This document shows, one piece after another, positions 1-5,285 of a stretch of 5,285 bases of DNA; position 1 is the first letter of the stretch, and the number at the start of each line of letters is the position of its first letter. The notes beneath the pieces were generated by a model. That model saw only the letters and a list, made by a program, of their open reading frames with translations. It was not told the origin of the DNA and searched no databases. The position numbers and the translations under genes are program-made. This DNA is from an uncultured Solobacterium sp. (GTDB taxonomy: Bacteria > Bacillota_I > Bacilli_A > Erysipelotrichales > Erysipelotrichaceae). The stretch spans positions 1-5,285 of the forward strand of contig URCJ01000071.1 in NCBI GenBank assembly GCA_900546285.1. Reading direction: 5' to 3'.

Positions 1-95
1 AATATATCACCAATTAATTTAGCTAGATAACCTTTAAACAATTTGACGTTCGATATTCTATAAACATAAAAGTGGTTCGTTTCTGTAATATACAT
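1..95 (-). CDS. Possible start of a further minus-strand gene, cut by the window edge
   Basis: Downstream of the ccdA-tlpA stop, a minus-strand ATG at 93-95 opens a frame of 31 codons with no stop before the window edge. It begins MYITETNHFYVY and continues RISNVKLFKGYLAKLIGDI. An in-frame TAA lies at 108-110, so the start must be this ATG or the adjacent TTG at 96-98. No good Shine-Dalgarno sequence is visible, and 31 open codons can occur by chance. The 24-base gap to the preceding stop and the same orientation fit a fourth operon gene. I do not recognise the product. No intrinsic terminator is visible between 1 and 119, which also leaves room for the operon to continue. Confidence 0.25.
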   Translation of the reverse strand, partial: MYITETNHFYVYRISNVKLFKGYLAKLIGDI

Positions 96-119
96 CAACT
101 TGATAGTTTAGAGTACCAG

Positions 120-1220
120 TTAATCTTCTTGCTCTTTAACCTTATTAAGCAATGAATTAAAACCATCCTTATCATAAGCACCAGACACATAGCCAAGTAT
201 CTTATTATCCTTTCCCGCTACAAACATAGTAGGATAACCAGACGGTCTAAATAGACTATATAAAGTATCATCATTATCGATAATTACTTGTAACTCAATA
301 CCCTGTTCCTTAATAAACTCTTTAATTTGTTCCTCACTTGCACCAGATGTATTAGAAGACATCACATAGAAAGCCTTCACATCATTATTCTCTTTCGCAA
401 AAGCTTGGTAATCAGGAATTTCCTTTATACAATAATGACACCATGTCGCAATAAAATTTAATATAACATACTTATCCTTATAATCACTAAAGTTAATCAC
501 ATTACCATCTTGATCAAGGAAATCACCACTTGGTAATACATTCTTATCTTCTACAACAGTATTATTACCACTTATTTTATTTAAATTCTTATAGCCATTC
601 ATAAAGCTATATGAACCATAAATAATTAAAATAACACCAGCCACAATACTTACATACTTTAATACATGTTTCTTACTCTTAAGATAAGTAACTACCTTGC
701 TTGTAAATAAGCCTGTAATAAAGAAAGGAATTAATAAACCTAGGGCATATACCATTACATATAAGAAACCAGAAGCACTATTAGCGCCAATTAGAATGGC
801 ACTAGACAACATTGGACCTATACATGGTGACATTACAAGGGAAAAGACAAATCCTAATAGAAACGCCTTAAAATAGTTCATATTAGAGGTATCAAAATCC
901 ATTGTTTTGTTAAACCAAGGGAATTGAATCTTTAGAATGCCCACTTCTTTTAATCCAAACAAGATTATTAAGATACCGCTAATCAAAGACACCATATCAC
1001 TATATTTATCTAATAAAGGCTTAATCGTATCAACTGCTAAAGCTAGTATCAAAAAGATTAAACTAAGTCCTAGGACAAAACATAATGAATTTAAGAAAAC
1101 CTCTAACTTATTATCCTTCTTATCCGTTGCCAAATATGACATATACAAGGGAATCATAGGCAGCACACAAGGTGACAAGAAAGACAACAAGCCCTCTATA
1201 AATAAACCTACTAGTGTCAT
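120..1220 (-). CDS. CcdA (DsbD-beta) membrane protein fused to a TlpA-like thioredoxin domain
   Basis: This predicted thiol-redox relay takes electrons from cytoplasmic thioredoxin across the membrane and delivers them to an attached extracytoplasmic thioredoxin fold. Residues about 1-206 are hydrophobic and fit six membrane spans (roughly 3-28, 42-64, 74-92, 116-140, 150-172, 186-206). They carry the paired CcdA motifs SPCVLP (Cys18) and SPCIGP (Cys133), the expected membrane redox cysteines. After a linker at about 207-230 comes a TlpA/ResA-like domain with the active site WCHYC (Cys261, Cys264) and the cis-proline region GYPT (Pro330). Separate CcdA proteins contain only the membrane part, so 366 residues fits a two-domain fusion. 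The ATG overlaps the upstream stop by one base (TAATG) and no Shine-Dalgarno sequence precedes it, so translation probably depends on reinitiation. Placement after two metal-type GTPases suggests it keeps a metal site or metalloprotein thiol reduced, which is inference. The family call is firm; the substrate is unknown. Confidence 0.93.
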   Translation of the reverse strand: MTLVGLFIEGLLSFLSPCVLPMIPLYMSYLATDKKDNKLEVFLNSLCFVLGLSLIFLILALAVDTIKPLLDKYSDMVSLISGILIILFGLKEVGILKIQFPWFNKTMDFDTSNMNYFKAFLLGFVFSLVMSPCIGPMLSSAILIGANSASGFLYVMVYALGLLIPFFITGLFTSKVVTYLKSKKHVLKYVSIVAGVILIIYGSYSFMNGYKNLNKISGNNTVVEDKNVLPSGDFLDQDGNVINFSDYKDKYVILNFIATWCHYCIKEIPDYQAFAKENNDVKAFYVMSSNTSGASEEQIKEFIKEQGIELQVIIDNDDTLYSLFRPSGYPTMFVAGKDNKILGYVSGAYDKDGFNSLLNKVKEQED

Positions 1221-2128
1221 TAGTTAAAAGTCACAAACTCATCCTTAGGCTTATCAATCTCGCCAGCACTCTTACCCTCAATATAGATACGAACACCGCC
1301 TTTTTCATTTCTAACCCTAAAGATACCTTCTACATGATAATAGTGACCCTCGATATATTCTCCATCAAGGTTAGTTACCATCATCGCTAAACGCTGTGTA
1401 TCATTTGCACAACACACCATTGCGAATCTACCGAATACCTTAGTTTTCTTATCTCCCTCATAATAGAAACCATTAAACTTTATAGGAGCGCCATCATACT
1501 TCTTGTAATTATCAATCGCATCCATGTAGAACAAACCATAATCAGCATCACTAATATCAAGATTATCCTTACTAAACAAATCATCCTTAGGCATCTCATA
1601 CATATTGCCATTTTCATCTTCTAAGCCAATAGCACAATATTGATTCATGCTCTTGATATTATTTCTTAGATACCTAAAATCAGCACCCTCATAACGATTT
1701 AACACGATAATCTCGCACGCATTAACATGATTAAATAAGAACTGAGGCATATTAGTAACCTGTAACTTAAACTTAGACGCATCAATAGTACAAATTAATT
1801 GAGCAAACTCCATACCCAAAGGTAAATCCATATTAATCAAAGTCGCATCATCATCCATACCATTAAACTCAATAAAGAAACGATCTGGATTATAAATATC
1901 ATCAAGTTCTAACAACTTATTATCGTCAAAATCCTTATAATCCAAATAAACAACATCACTATGAGTCTTCTCTAAAAACTCCTTATCATACTCCTCATCA
2001 CCCTCTTCAAAAGAAATAATCAAAGTAGATTCTCCTTCTGTAAAACGTGGATCTGACAAAGTTCTCTTAATCGCAGTAGTCTTACCAGAATCAAGAAAAC
2101 CAGTAACCATATATATTGGTCTATCCAT
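1220..2128 (-). CDS. CobW-like G3E P-loop GTPase with a C-terminal DUF1980/TIGR03943-like domain
   Basis: The N-terminal part is a COG0523-type P-loop domain. The Walker A motif is GFLDSGKTT (residues 10-18), a Walker B/switch-like segment is IEFNG (86-90), and NRYE (144-147) sits where other GTPases have NKxD. It lacks the GCxCC metal motif of true CobW proteins; the corresponding stretch is acidic (EEGDEEYD). From about residue 213 the sequence changes to a segment with GFYYEG, GRFAMVCCANDTQ (Cys239-Cys240, Asp243), a VEGIF strand and a closing EIDKP. From memory this resembles the C-terminal end of TIGR03943/DUF1980 (YcgQ-like) proteins, which accompany COG0701 permeases. No permease is in the window. 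The start overlaps the preceding gene by 8 nt, and an AGAGG ribosome site lies 6 nt before the ATG at 2135-2139, inside that gene. The role is inferred to be metal trafficking together with the upstream CobW protein. No enzymatic substrate beyond a nucleotide can be named. Confidence 0.85.
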   Translation of the reverse strand: MDRPIYMVTGFLDSGKTTAIKRTLSDPRFTEGESTLIISFEEGDEEYDKEFLEKTHSDVVYLDYKDFDDNKLLELDDIYNPDRFFIEFNGMDDDATLINMDLPLGMEFAQLICTIDASKFKLQVTNMPQFLFNHVNACEIIVLNRYEGADFRYLRNNIKSMNQYCAIGLEDENGNMYEMPKDDLFSKDNLDISDADYGLFYMDAIDNYKKYDGAPIKFNGFYYEGDKKTKVFGRFAMVCCANDTQRLAMMVTNLDGEYIEGHYYHVEGIFRVRNEKGGVRIYIEGKSAGEIDKPKDEFVTFN

Positions 2129-3101
2129 GGAAAACCTCTTTATACTTATTTCTATCTATCTTTGTACCAATAATAGAAACTAAAGAATCTTCTCTTTTCT
2201 CACCCAAATAAATATGATATTCATTTAAAACATAATTTAGATACAAAGTACCCTCGTTTGAATTAACATAACCCTTAATACGGATGATATCCTCATCAAC
2301 ATTAGACAAGATACTCTCAAGTTCTTCCTTAGTAAACACATAATCGGTTCTAACGATTTGATTCTTAAATACTTCATCATCATCGTCGTCATCATCATGG
2401 TGATGGTGGTGATGATGTTCATGGTCATGGTCATGTTCACACTCATGGTCATGATGATGATGACCACAACAGCATTCATGATCGTGTTCATGATCATGAT
2501 GATGTTCACACTCACATTCTTCCTCATGACCTGCCACAATCAAATCCATAAGCTCTTCAATAGAATAAGACTCAATTGGCTTATCAATAACAAGCACATC
2601 ATCATGAACCTCATGAATAATTTCCTTAGCTGCCTCTACCTTATCATCAGCTACATCAACATGAGACAAGATAACCGCATTAGCTGCCTTTACCTGATCA
2701 TCAAAGTATTCCTTAAAGTTCTTATGATACTTCTTACAAGTCTTAACATCTACAACACATACATGAGAAACTACTCTAAAATCCTCATCTTCTTTTACTA
2801 CATTTAGAATATCAGATAACTTACCAACACCAGATGGTTCAATAATCAAATCAGTAACATCCATATCCTCAATCTCTTCTAAAGCTGACTTAAAATCACC
2901 CTTTAAGGAACAACAGATACAACCATTATTGATTTCCTTTACATTTAAAGCACTATCGAAGAAAGCTCCATCGACACCTACTTCACCAAATTCATTCTCT
3001 AGTAACATTACCTTAGAAAACTTCTTCTCTGTTAATAACTTTTGAATGAAAGTAGTCTTACCAGCACCCAAAAAGCCTGAAATAATATAAACATTTATCA
3101 T
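2121..3101 (-). CDS. COG0523/CobW-family G3E GTPase, probable metallochaperone (zinc likely)
   Basis: This is a cytoplasmic nucleotide-dependent metal chaperone of the CobW/YciC/ZNG1 group. Residues 9-17 form Walker A (GFLGAGKTT). ENEFGEVGVDG (35-45) is the switch I region. GCICC (60-64) holds the conserved metal-binding CxCC cysteines 61, 63 and 64. EPSG (88-91) is the Walker B/G3 equivalent, and SHVD (146-149) replaces NKxD but keeps the base-reading Asp. A metal-binding loop (192-242) has 22 His, six Cys and a run of seven Asp. A CobW C-terminal domain follows (about 247-324). The 326-residue length is normal for the family. GAAGG at 3112-3116, 10 nt before the ATG, is an acceptable ribosome site. 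It is the first gene of the operon and overlaps the next by 8 nt. Zinc is favoured because His-rich COG0523 proteins are commonly zinc-linked, but cobalt or nickel are not excluded. I see no clear Zur box upstream. Confidence 0.93.
   Translation of the reverse strand: MINVYIISGFLGAGKTTFIQKLLTEKKFSKVMLLENEFGEVGVDGAFFDSALNVKEINNGCICCSLKGDFKSALEEIEDMDVTDLIIEPSGVGKLSDILNVVKEDEDFRVVSHVCVVDVKTCKKYHKNFKEYFDDQVKAANAVILSHVDVADDKVEAAKEIIHEVHDDVLVIDKPIESYSIEELMDLIVAGHEEECECEHHHDHEHDHECCCGHHHHDHECEHDHDHEHHHHHHHDDDDDDDEVFKNQIVRTDYVFTKEELESILSNVDEDIIRIKGYVNSNEGTLYLNYVLNEYHIYLGEKREDSLVSIIGTKIDRNKYKEVFHG
2376..2528 (-). repeat. Low-complexity codon run encoding the His/Cys/Asp-rich metal loop
   Basis: About 150 bases are dominated by CAT, GAT, GAA and TGT codons. 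They encode clusters HHHDHEHDHE, CCCGHHHHDH and a run of seven His followed by seven Asp. The near-repetitive DNA is what replication slippage acts on, so loop length probably varies among strains. It also creates long spurious open frames rich in Met and Val in other frames and on the other strand. Confidence 0.85.
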
Positions 3102-3125
3102 AAATATAAAACCTTCTTTCTTTAC

Positions 3126-3153
3126 CTTATATATTTTAACATCCTTCTGACTA
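3126..3153 (-). promoter_or_regulatory. Candidate sigma-A-type promoter of the GTPase/CcdA operon
   Basis: On the minus strand a -35-like TAGTCA (3148-3153, four of six matches to TTGACA) and a -10-like TATAAG (3126-3131, five of six matches to TATAAT) are separated by 16 bases. Transcription would begin near 3119-3120, leaving a leader of about 20 nt that includes the GAAGG ribosome site. The -35 box abuts the terminal hairpin of the insertion sequence, so it may be element-borne while the -10 is chromosomal. The region is AT-rich and other -10 choices exist (TAAAAT just upstream). Confidence 0.4.
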
Positions 3154-3185
3154 CTCTCACGCTTTTTAATAACTTAAAAGTGGAG
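3154..3185 (-). repeat. Imperfect terminal hairpin of the insertion sequence right end
   Basis: In plus coordinates 3154-3156 (ctc) pairs with 3183-3185 (gag), leaving T3157 bulged. Bases 3158-3160 (cac) pair with 3180-3182 (gtg), 3161-3163 bulge out, and 3164-3169 (ttttaa) pair with 3174-3179 (ttaaaa) around a four-base loop. An alternative register around 3162-3180 competes. Imperfect palindromes with an extrahelical base near the ends are what IS200/IS605 TnpA binds in single-stranded form, so this is my best candidate for the right-end recognition hairpin. Low base composition makes chance pairing possible. Confidence 0.5.
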
Positions 3186-3400
3186 GTTCTATTTGGTTAT
3201 AAAGTATTACTGCTTCACTACTGCGGTTTTATAAACGGCTCATAGATATATCAAACTTTATAATTATTAGAACAATTCTGATAGCGACATTAATCTAAGT
3301 TCTGATGAACTACTTAACTATCGAGGGTTGAGTCTAAACCCTATTGAAACTTATATTCCCATACAACTTGGAAATTTATGTCCAAGTTGTTTTTGATTTT
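3154..3400 (-). ncRNA. Putative TnpB omega RNA (reRNA) scaffold spanning the tnpB 3' end and element right end
   Basis: In IS200/IS605 elements the guide RNA of TnpB is made from the 3' end of tnpB and the right end, and its guide is the flanking DNA. This segment has the expected layout of successive stems on the minus strand: a 10-bp stem (3363-3372 with 3381-3390) inside the tnpB coding end; a 6-bp stem (3324-3329 with 3337-3342, agggtt/aaccct); a 5-bp stem (3298-3302 with 3307-3311); and the terminal imperfect hairpin. From 3102 to 3350 there is no protein-coding gene, so this RNA and the promoter account for most of the gap. Boundaries are inferred; the true 5' end may differ by tens of bases. 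Confidence 0.6.
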
Positions 3401-4835
3401 TCAATGAATCTAATAATTCATTATGTTTTGATATAAAGCTATCAAAATTTTCATTCATAGCGTTCACATCATAATCATATTTATCTTTTGAAATAATAAT
3501 ATATTTTAAATTAAAGGCAGAATGTAAATCTCTTTGGATTTCATTGCCATTAATATTAACGAAACGAGTATTTAAATCAGTGTCCTTAAACTCACCGGTT
3601 ACATGATTAAATTTTGTTGCACATGTTTTAAAGCAATCTACTTTATTAACCTGTTTATCAATATAACTTAGTTTTGTATTGATAATACTAATTAACATTG
3701 AAGGTGCATGATTGGTGATTGTCTTACCAAAACGTTTTCTCTTTTTGTATTTACCAGTTTTATCAAATATTTCAGTTTTCTTGGCTTTTTTAGCTAATGT
3801 AGACCATTGCATATCTTCAACAATAATATTTGAACCAAGTCTTAATATTTCATTAGCTAAAAGTATGTGAGATTGTTTTAATTGATTAGAACGTTTTTGA
3901 CATAGCGTTTTAATCTTATTATCGGTTTTAATCATTGCATTTGAACGATACCAATACTTACAACCTTTTTTAACTGTGCCATCGATATTAAAGTTATTTG
4001 GATTATTTGCTCTATTTTGACGATCACGATGCCTTTGAAGTCGTCTTTTTTCTCTATCTATTAATGCTATATTTTCTGCTAATTCTTTAAAGATATGTTT
4101 ATTATCAGATACAACAGCTATCGTTGATGTACCAATATCAATGCCTACTGTTTTATCTATAAGCGTTGGTATATTTTTCTTTTTAGGCGGTATTCCTTCC
4201 AAGATTAATTGGCACTTATAAACATATTTATTTTTATGCCATCTACGAATAATACGACAATACTTAACTTTTGTATAATTATTTTCAATGTCTTTTAAGG
4301 CATTATTGATTAACACATCGTTCTTTTTATATTTGATTGGCATTTTTAAACCATTGTTATAAATTATGTTATTTTTAAATGTTATGTTTGCTCCATTACA
4401 TTTATTTTCATAACTTTTAATGTCATGATAATTTTTAAAATGTATCATTTTACCATTCTTAAATAAATAACTATAAACAGAATTCCATGTTCTAGTAGCA
4501 ATTTTTTGGATAATAGCACTGCCTAAGTTATACATTTCGCTTTGTGTTTTAGCATAATTATGAAATTGATATTCGCTTAAACCATATTTTAATCTTAAAC
4601 TACTTAGAACGTCTTTTTCTTCTTTACTAAACTTTTTAGTTTTAGAATAATTGCTCATAATTATTCTGTATGTCTTATCTCTTTCAAGATTTGAAATACA
4701 ATGTATAGCGTGTTTAACTAAAACATTTGTTATATGATGCACAATATGGAAGCGAGTTTCCAAAATCACATCATCGTTTTCGCTGGTTGCTAAATCAATT
4801 TCAACAACATAACTCTTTGTGTTACATTTAGCCAT
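3351..4835 (-). CDS. tnpB: TnpB, RNA-guided RuvC-like nuclease of an IS200/IS605 element
   Basis: TnpB proteins are omega-RNA-guided DNA nucleases that cut the vacated donor site and so favour retention of the transposon; they are ancestral to Cas12. In this 494-residue protein the RuvC acids are Asp233 (GIDIG), Glu340 (IIVEDM) and Asp436 (QRDLHSAFN), all present. The first 230 residues would form the RNA- and target-binding lobe, and residues about 260-310 are a basic helical segment (REKRRLQRHRDRQ). The zinc ribbon expected between RuvC-II and RuvC-III lacks its usual CxxC pairs: only Cys401 and Cys405 are there, followed by a cysteine-free stretch. The protein is longer than compact TnpBs of about 400 residues. 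An AAAGGAG ribosome site (4843-4849) lies 7 nt before the ATG. The 3' end of the gene, encoding LGHKFPSCMG, contains a perfect 10-bp hairpin that probably belongs to the guide RNA scaffold. Confidence 0.93.
   Translation of the reverse strand: MAKCNTKSYVVEIDLATSENDDVILETRFHIVHHITNVLVKHAIHCISNLERDKTYRIIMSNYSKTKKFSKEEKDVLSSLRLKYGLSEYQFHNYAKTQSEMYNLGSAIIQKIATRTWNSVYSYLFKNGKMIHFKNYHDIKSYENKCNGANITFKNNIIYNNGLKMPIKYKKNDVLINNALKDIENNYTKVKYCRIIRRWHKNKYVYKCQLILEGIPPKKKNIPTLIDKTVGIDIGTSTIAVVSDNKHIFKELAENIALIDREKRRLQRHRDRQNRANNPNNFNIDGTVKKGCKYWYRSNAMIKTDNKIKTLCQKRSNQLKQSHILLANEILRLGSNIIVEDMQWSTLAKKAKKTEIFDKTGKYKKRKRFGKTITNHAPSMLISIINTKLSYIDKQVNKVDCFKTCATKFNHVTGEFKDTDLNTRFVNINGNEIQRDLHSAFNLKYIIISKDKYDYDVNAMNENFDSFISKHNELLDSLKNQKQLGHKFPSCMGI
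3363..3401 (+). terminator. Intrinsic terminator shape on the plus strand, inside the tnpB 3' end
   Basis: A perfect 10-bp stem (3363-3372 acaacttgga, 3381-3390 tccaagttgt) with an 8-base loop is followed on the plus strand by T-rich 3390-3401 (five T, GA, five T). This would stop transcription running rightward, antisense into tnpB. On the minus strand the stem is followed by ATGGG, not U-rich, so it should not terminate tnpB transcription and can remain part of the guide RNA. Confidence 0.5.
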
Positions 4836-4854
4836 TTGGAAACTCCTTTCTCTT

Positions 4855-5256
4855 TTAACCTTTACGTTTTTGATTTTTTATGTATTGCTTAACCGCATCA
4901 AGTGGAGCATCACCAACAGTTGAAATAAAACAACTTCTAGTCCATAAACCAGGTACTCGTTTTTTAATATCAGGATACTCTTGTTTTAAAATATTAGCAG
5001 TGTAGTATTTTAATTGCTTTACCATTTCAAGTGGAGCATATGATGGATATAAACTAACCATCATATGTACATGATCTGGCATAGCCTCAATTTCTAAAAT
5101 ATCAAAATCTTTTTTATTAGCGAATTGATAGGCTAATTCTTTAAAAGCGATATCTATGCCATCTTTTAATATAGATCTTCTATATTTTGGGCAAAATATA
5201 ATGTGATATGTACATTTATATACCGTGTCGTTTTTTCTATTGTATTCATCAATCAT
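4855..5256 (-). CDS. tnpA: TnpA, IS200/IS605-family Y1 HUH transposase
   Basis: This single-strand DNA transposase excises and inserts the element through a covalent 5'-phosphotyrosine intermediate. The 133-residue length is typical of the family. The HUH motif is His62-Val63-His64 in MPDHVHMMV. The C-terminal helix carries the nucleophile Tyr125 in VKQYIKNQ, with Gln129 four residues on, as in well-studied relatives where this Gln helps hold the metal. The N-terminal YHIIFCPKYRR strand and the GLWTRSCFISTVG segment are also family hallmarks. The protein works as a dimer that binds the hairpins at the element ends. A strong AAGGAG ribosome site (5266-5271) sits 9 nt before the ATG, and tnpB follows after 19 nt. 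The gene looks intact. Confidence 0.96.
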   Translation of the reverse strand: MIDEYNRKNDTVYKCTYHIIFCPKYRRSILKDGIDIAFKELAYQFANKKDFDILEIEAMPDHVHMMVSLYPSYAPLEMVKQLKYYTANILKQEYPDIKKRVPGLWTRSCFISTVGDAPLDAVKQYIKNQKRKG

Positions 5257-5277
5257 AATAGATTACTCCTTACATAT

Positions 5278-5283
5278 ATTATA
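5278..5283 (-). promoter_or_regulatory. -10 box of the likely tnpA promoter
   Basis: A perfect TATAAT on the minus strand lies 21 bases before the tnpA ATG and just upstream of its AAGGAG ribosome site. Transcription would start near 5271-5273, giving a very short leader. The -35 box would fall outside the window, so the promoter cannot be confirmed. In this family the tnpA promoter normally lies in the left end of the element, which fits. Confidence 0.5.
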
Positions 5284-5285
5284 CA

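Larger units (their letters stand above)
3140..5285 (-). mobile_element. IS200/IS605-family insertion sequence with tnpA and tnpB, left end beyond the window
   Basis: The gene pair tnpA (Y1 HUH transposase) then tnpB (RuvC nuclease), in the same direction with a 19-nt gap, defines an IS605-type element. Such elements move as single-stranded DNA, have subterminal imperfect hairpins rather than inverted repeats, and make no target duplication. The right end lies downstream of tnpB, and its last visible palindrome is at 3154-3185. The exact boundary cannot be read without an empty site, so 3140 is approximate. The left end and the target/TAM motif lie past 5285. Both genes are intact, so the copy may be active. 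Confidence 0.88.

Noticed and set aside
92..112. Small palindrome downstream of ccdA-tlpA as a terminator
   Set aside because: The minus-strand atcaa-g-ttgat pairing has a one-base loop, only AT-rich pairs and no following U-tract.
937..1227. Plus-strand open frame of 96 codons opposite the CcdA membrane part
   Set aside because: It lies wholly antisense to a clearly conserved gene, has no ribosome site, and its composition is what complementing a hydrophobic protein gives.
2376..2528. Short repeats resembling a CRISPR or minisatellite array
   Set aside because: The repetition is at codon level with no constant repeat-spacer unit, and it stays in frame in a conserved metal-binding loop.
2237..2539. 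Minus-strand frame of 100 codons rich in Met/Ile/Thr
   Set aside because: It is a shifted reading of the His/Asp codon run of the CobW gene; the MTMTMNIITT pattern is an artefact of CAT/GAT repeats.
2358..2807. Plus-strand frame of 149 codons that looks like a membrane protein (Met/Val-rich)
   Set aside because: It is the antisense of the same low-complexity run (ATG/GTC/ATC codons); no ribosome site, and it overlaps the conserved GTPase domain.
3102..3125. Metal-responsive operator (Zur/Fur-like) at the operon start
   Set aside because: I looked for an AT-rich inverted repeat of that type around 3102-3150 and saw none with convincing symmetry.
3259..3264. Plus-strand TATAAT within the right-end region, suggesting a divergent promoter
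   Set aside because: No acceptable -35 is found 16-18 bases upstream, there is no downstream gene on that strand, and the region is AT-rich enough for chance matches.

Overview
The window comes from a low-G+C bacterium, very probably a Bacillota (Firmicutes) species of the Clostridia or Erysipelotrichia type. The grounds are AT-rich codon use, GGAG-type ribosome sites, and protein subfamilies that I associate with gut Firmicutes. This is inference from style and family; nothing in the window fixes the genus. All convincing genes read on the minus strand, so the window is described from its right edge to its left.

Right part (about 3140-5285): an IS200/IS605-family insertion sequence, complete except for its left end. 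It carries a HUH/Y1 transposase gene (tnpA, 4855-5256) and a TnpB RNA-guided nuclease gene (tnpB, 3351-4835). A structured right end (about 3154-3400) is the expected location of the omega RNA (reRNA) that guides TnpB. TnpB keeps its three RuvC catalytic acids but lacks the usual four-cysteine zinc ribbon. A 10-bp hairpin inside the 3' end of tnpB also forms a textbook intrinsic terminator for the opposite strand.

Left part (120-3101): a tight three-gene operon immediately downstream of the element and in the same orientation. It holds (1) a COG0523/CobW-family G3E GTPase with the CxCC metal motif and a His/Cys/Asp-rich loop; (2) a second CobW-like GTPase without CxCC, fused to a C-terminal domain resembling the end of DUF1980/TIGR03943 (YcgQ-like) proteins; and (3) a membrane CcdA (DsbD-beta) protein fused to an extracytoplasmic TlpA/thioredoxin domain. 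The first pair overlaps by 8 nt. The second pair overlaps by 1 nt (TAATG), so translational coupling is likely. I read the set as a metal-handling (probably zinc) GTPase pair coupled to a thiol-redox exporter. The metal and the functional link to redox are inference.

The element ends within a few tens of bases of the operon start. The sequence expected to act as TnpB guide is therefore the operon's own promoter region, and the predicted operon promoter may straddle the element boundary. The first 95 bases may hold the start of one more minus-strand gene. No rRNA, tRNA, CRISPR array or prophage feature was seen.
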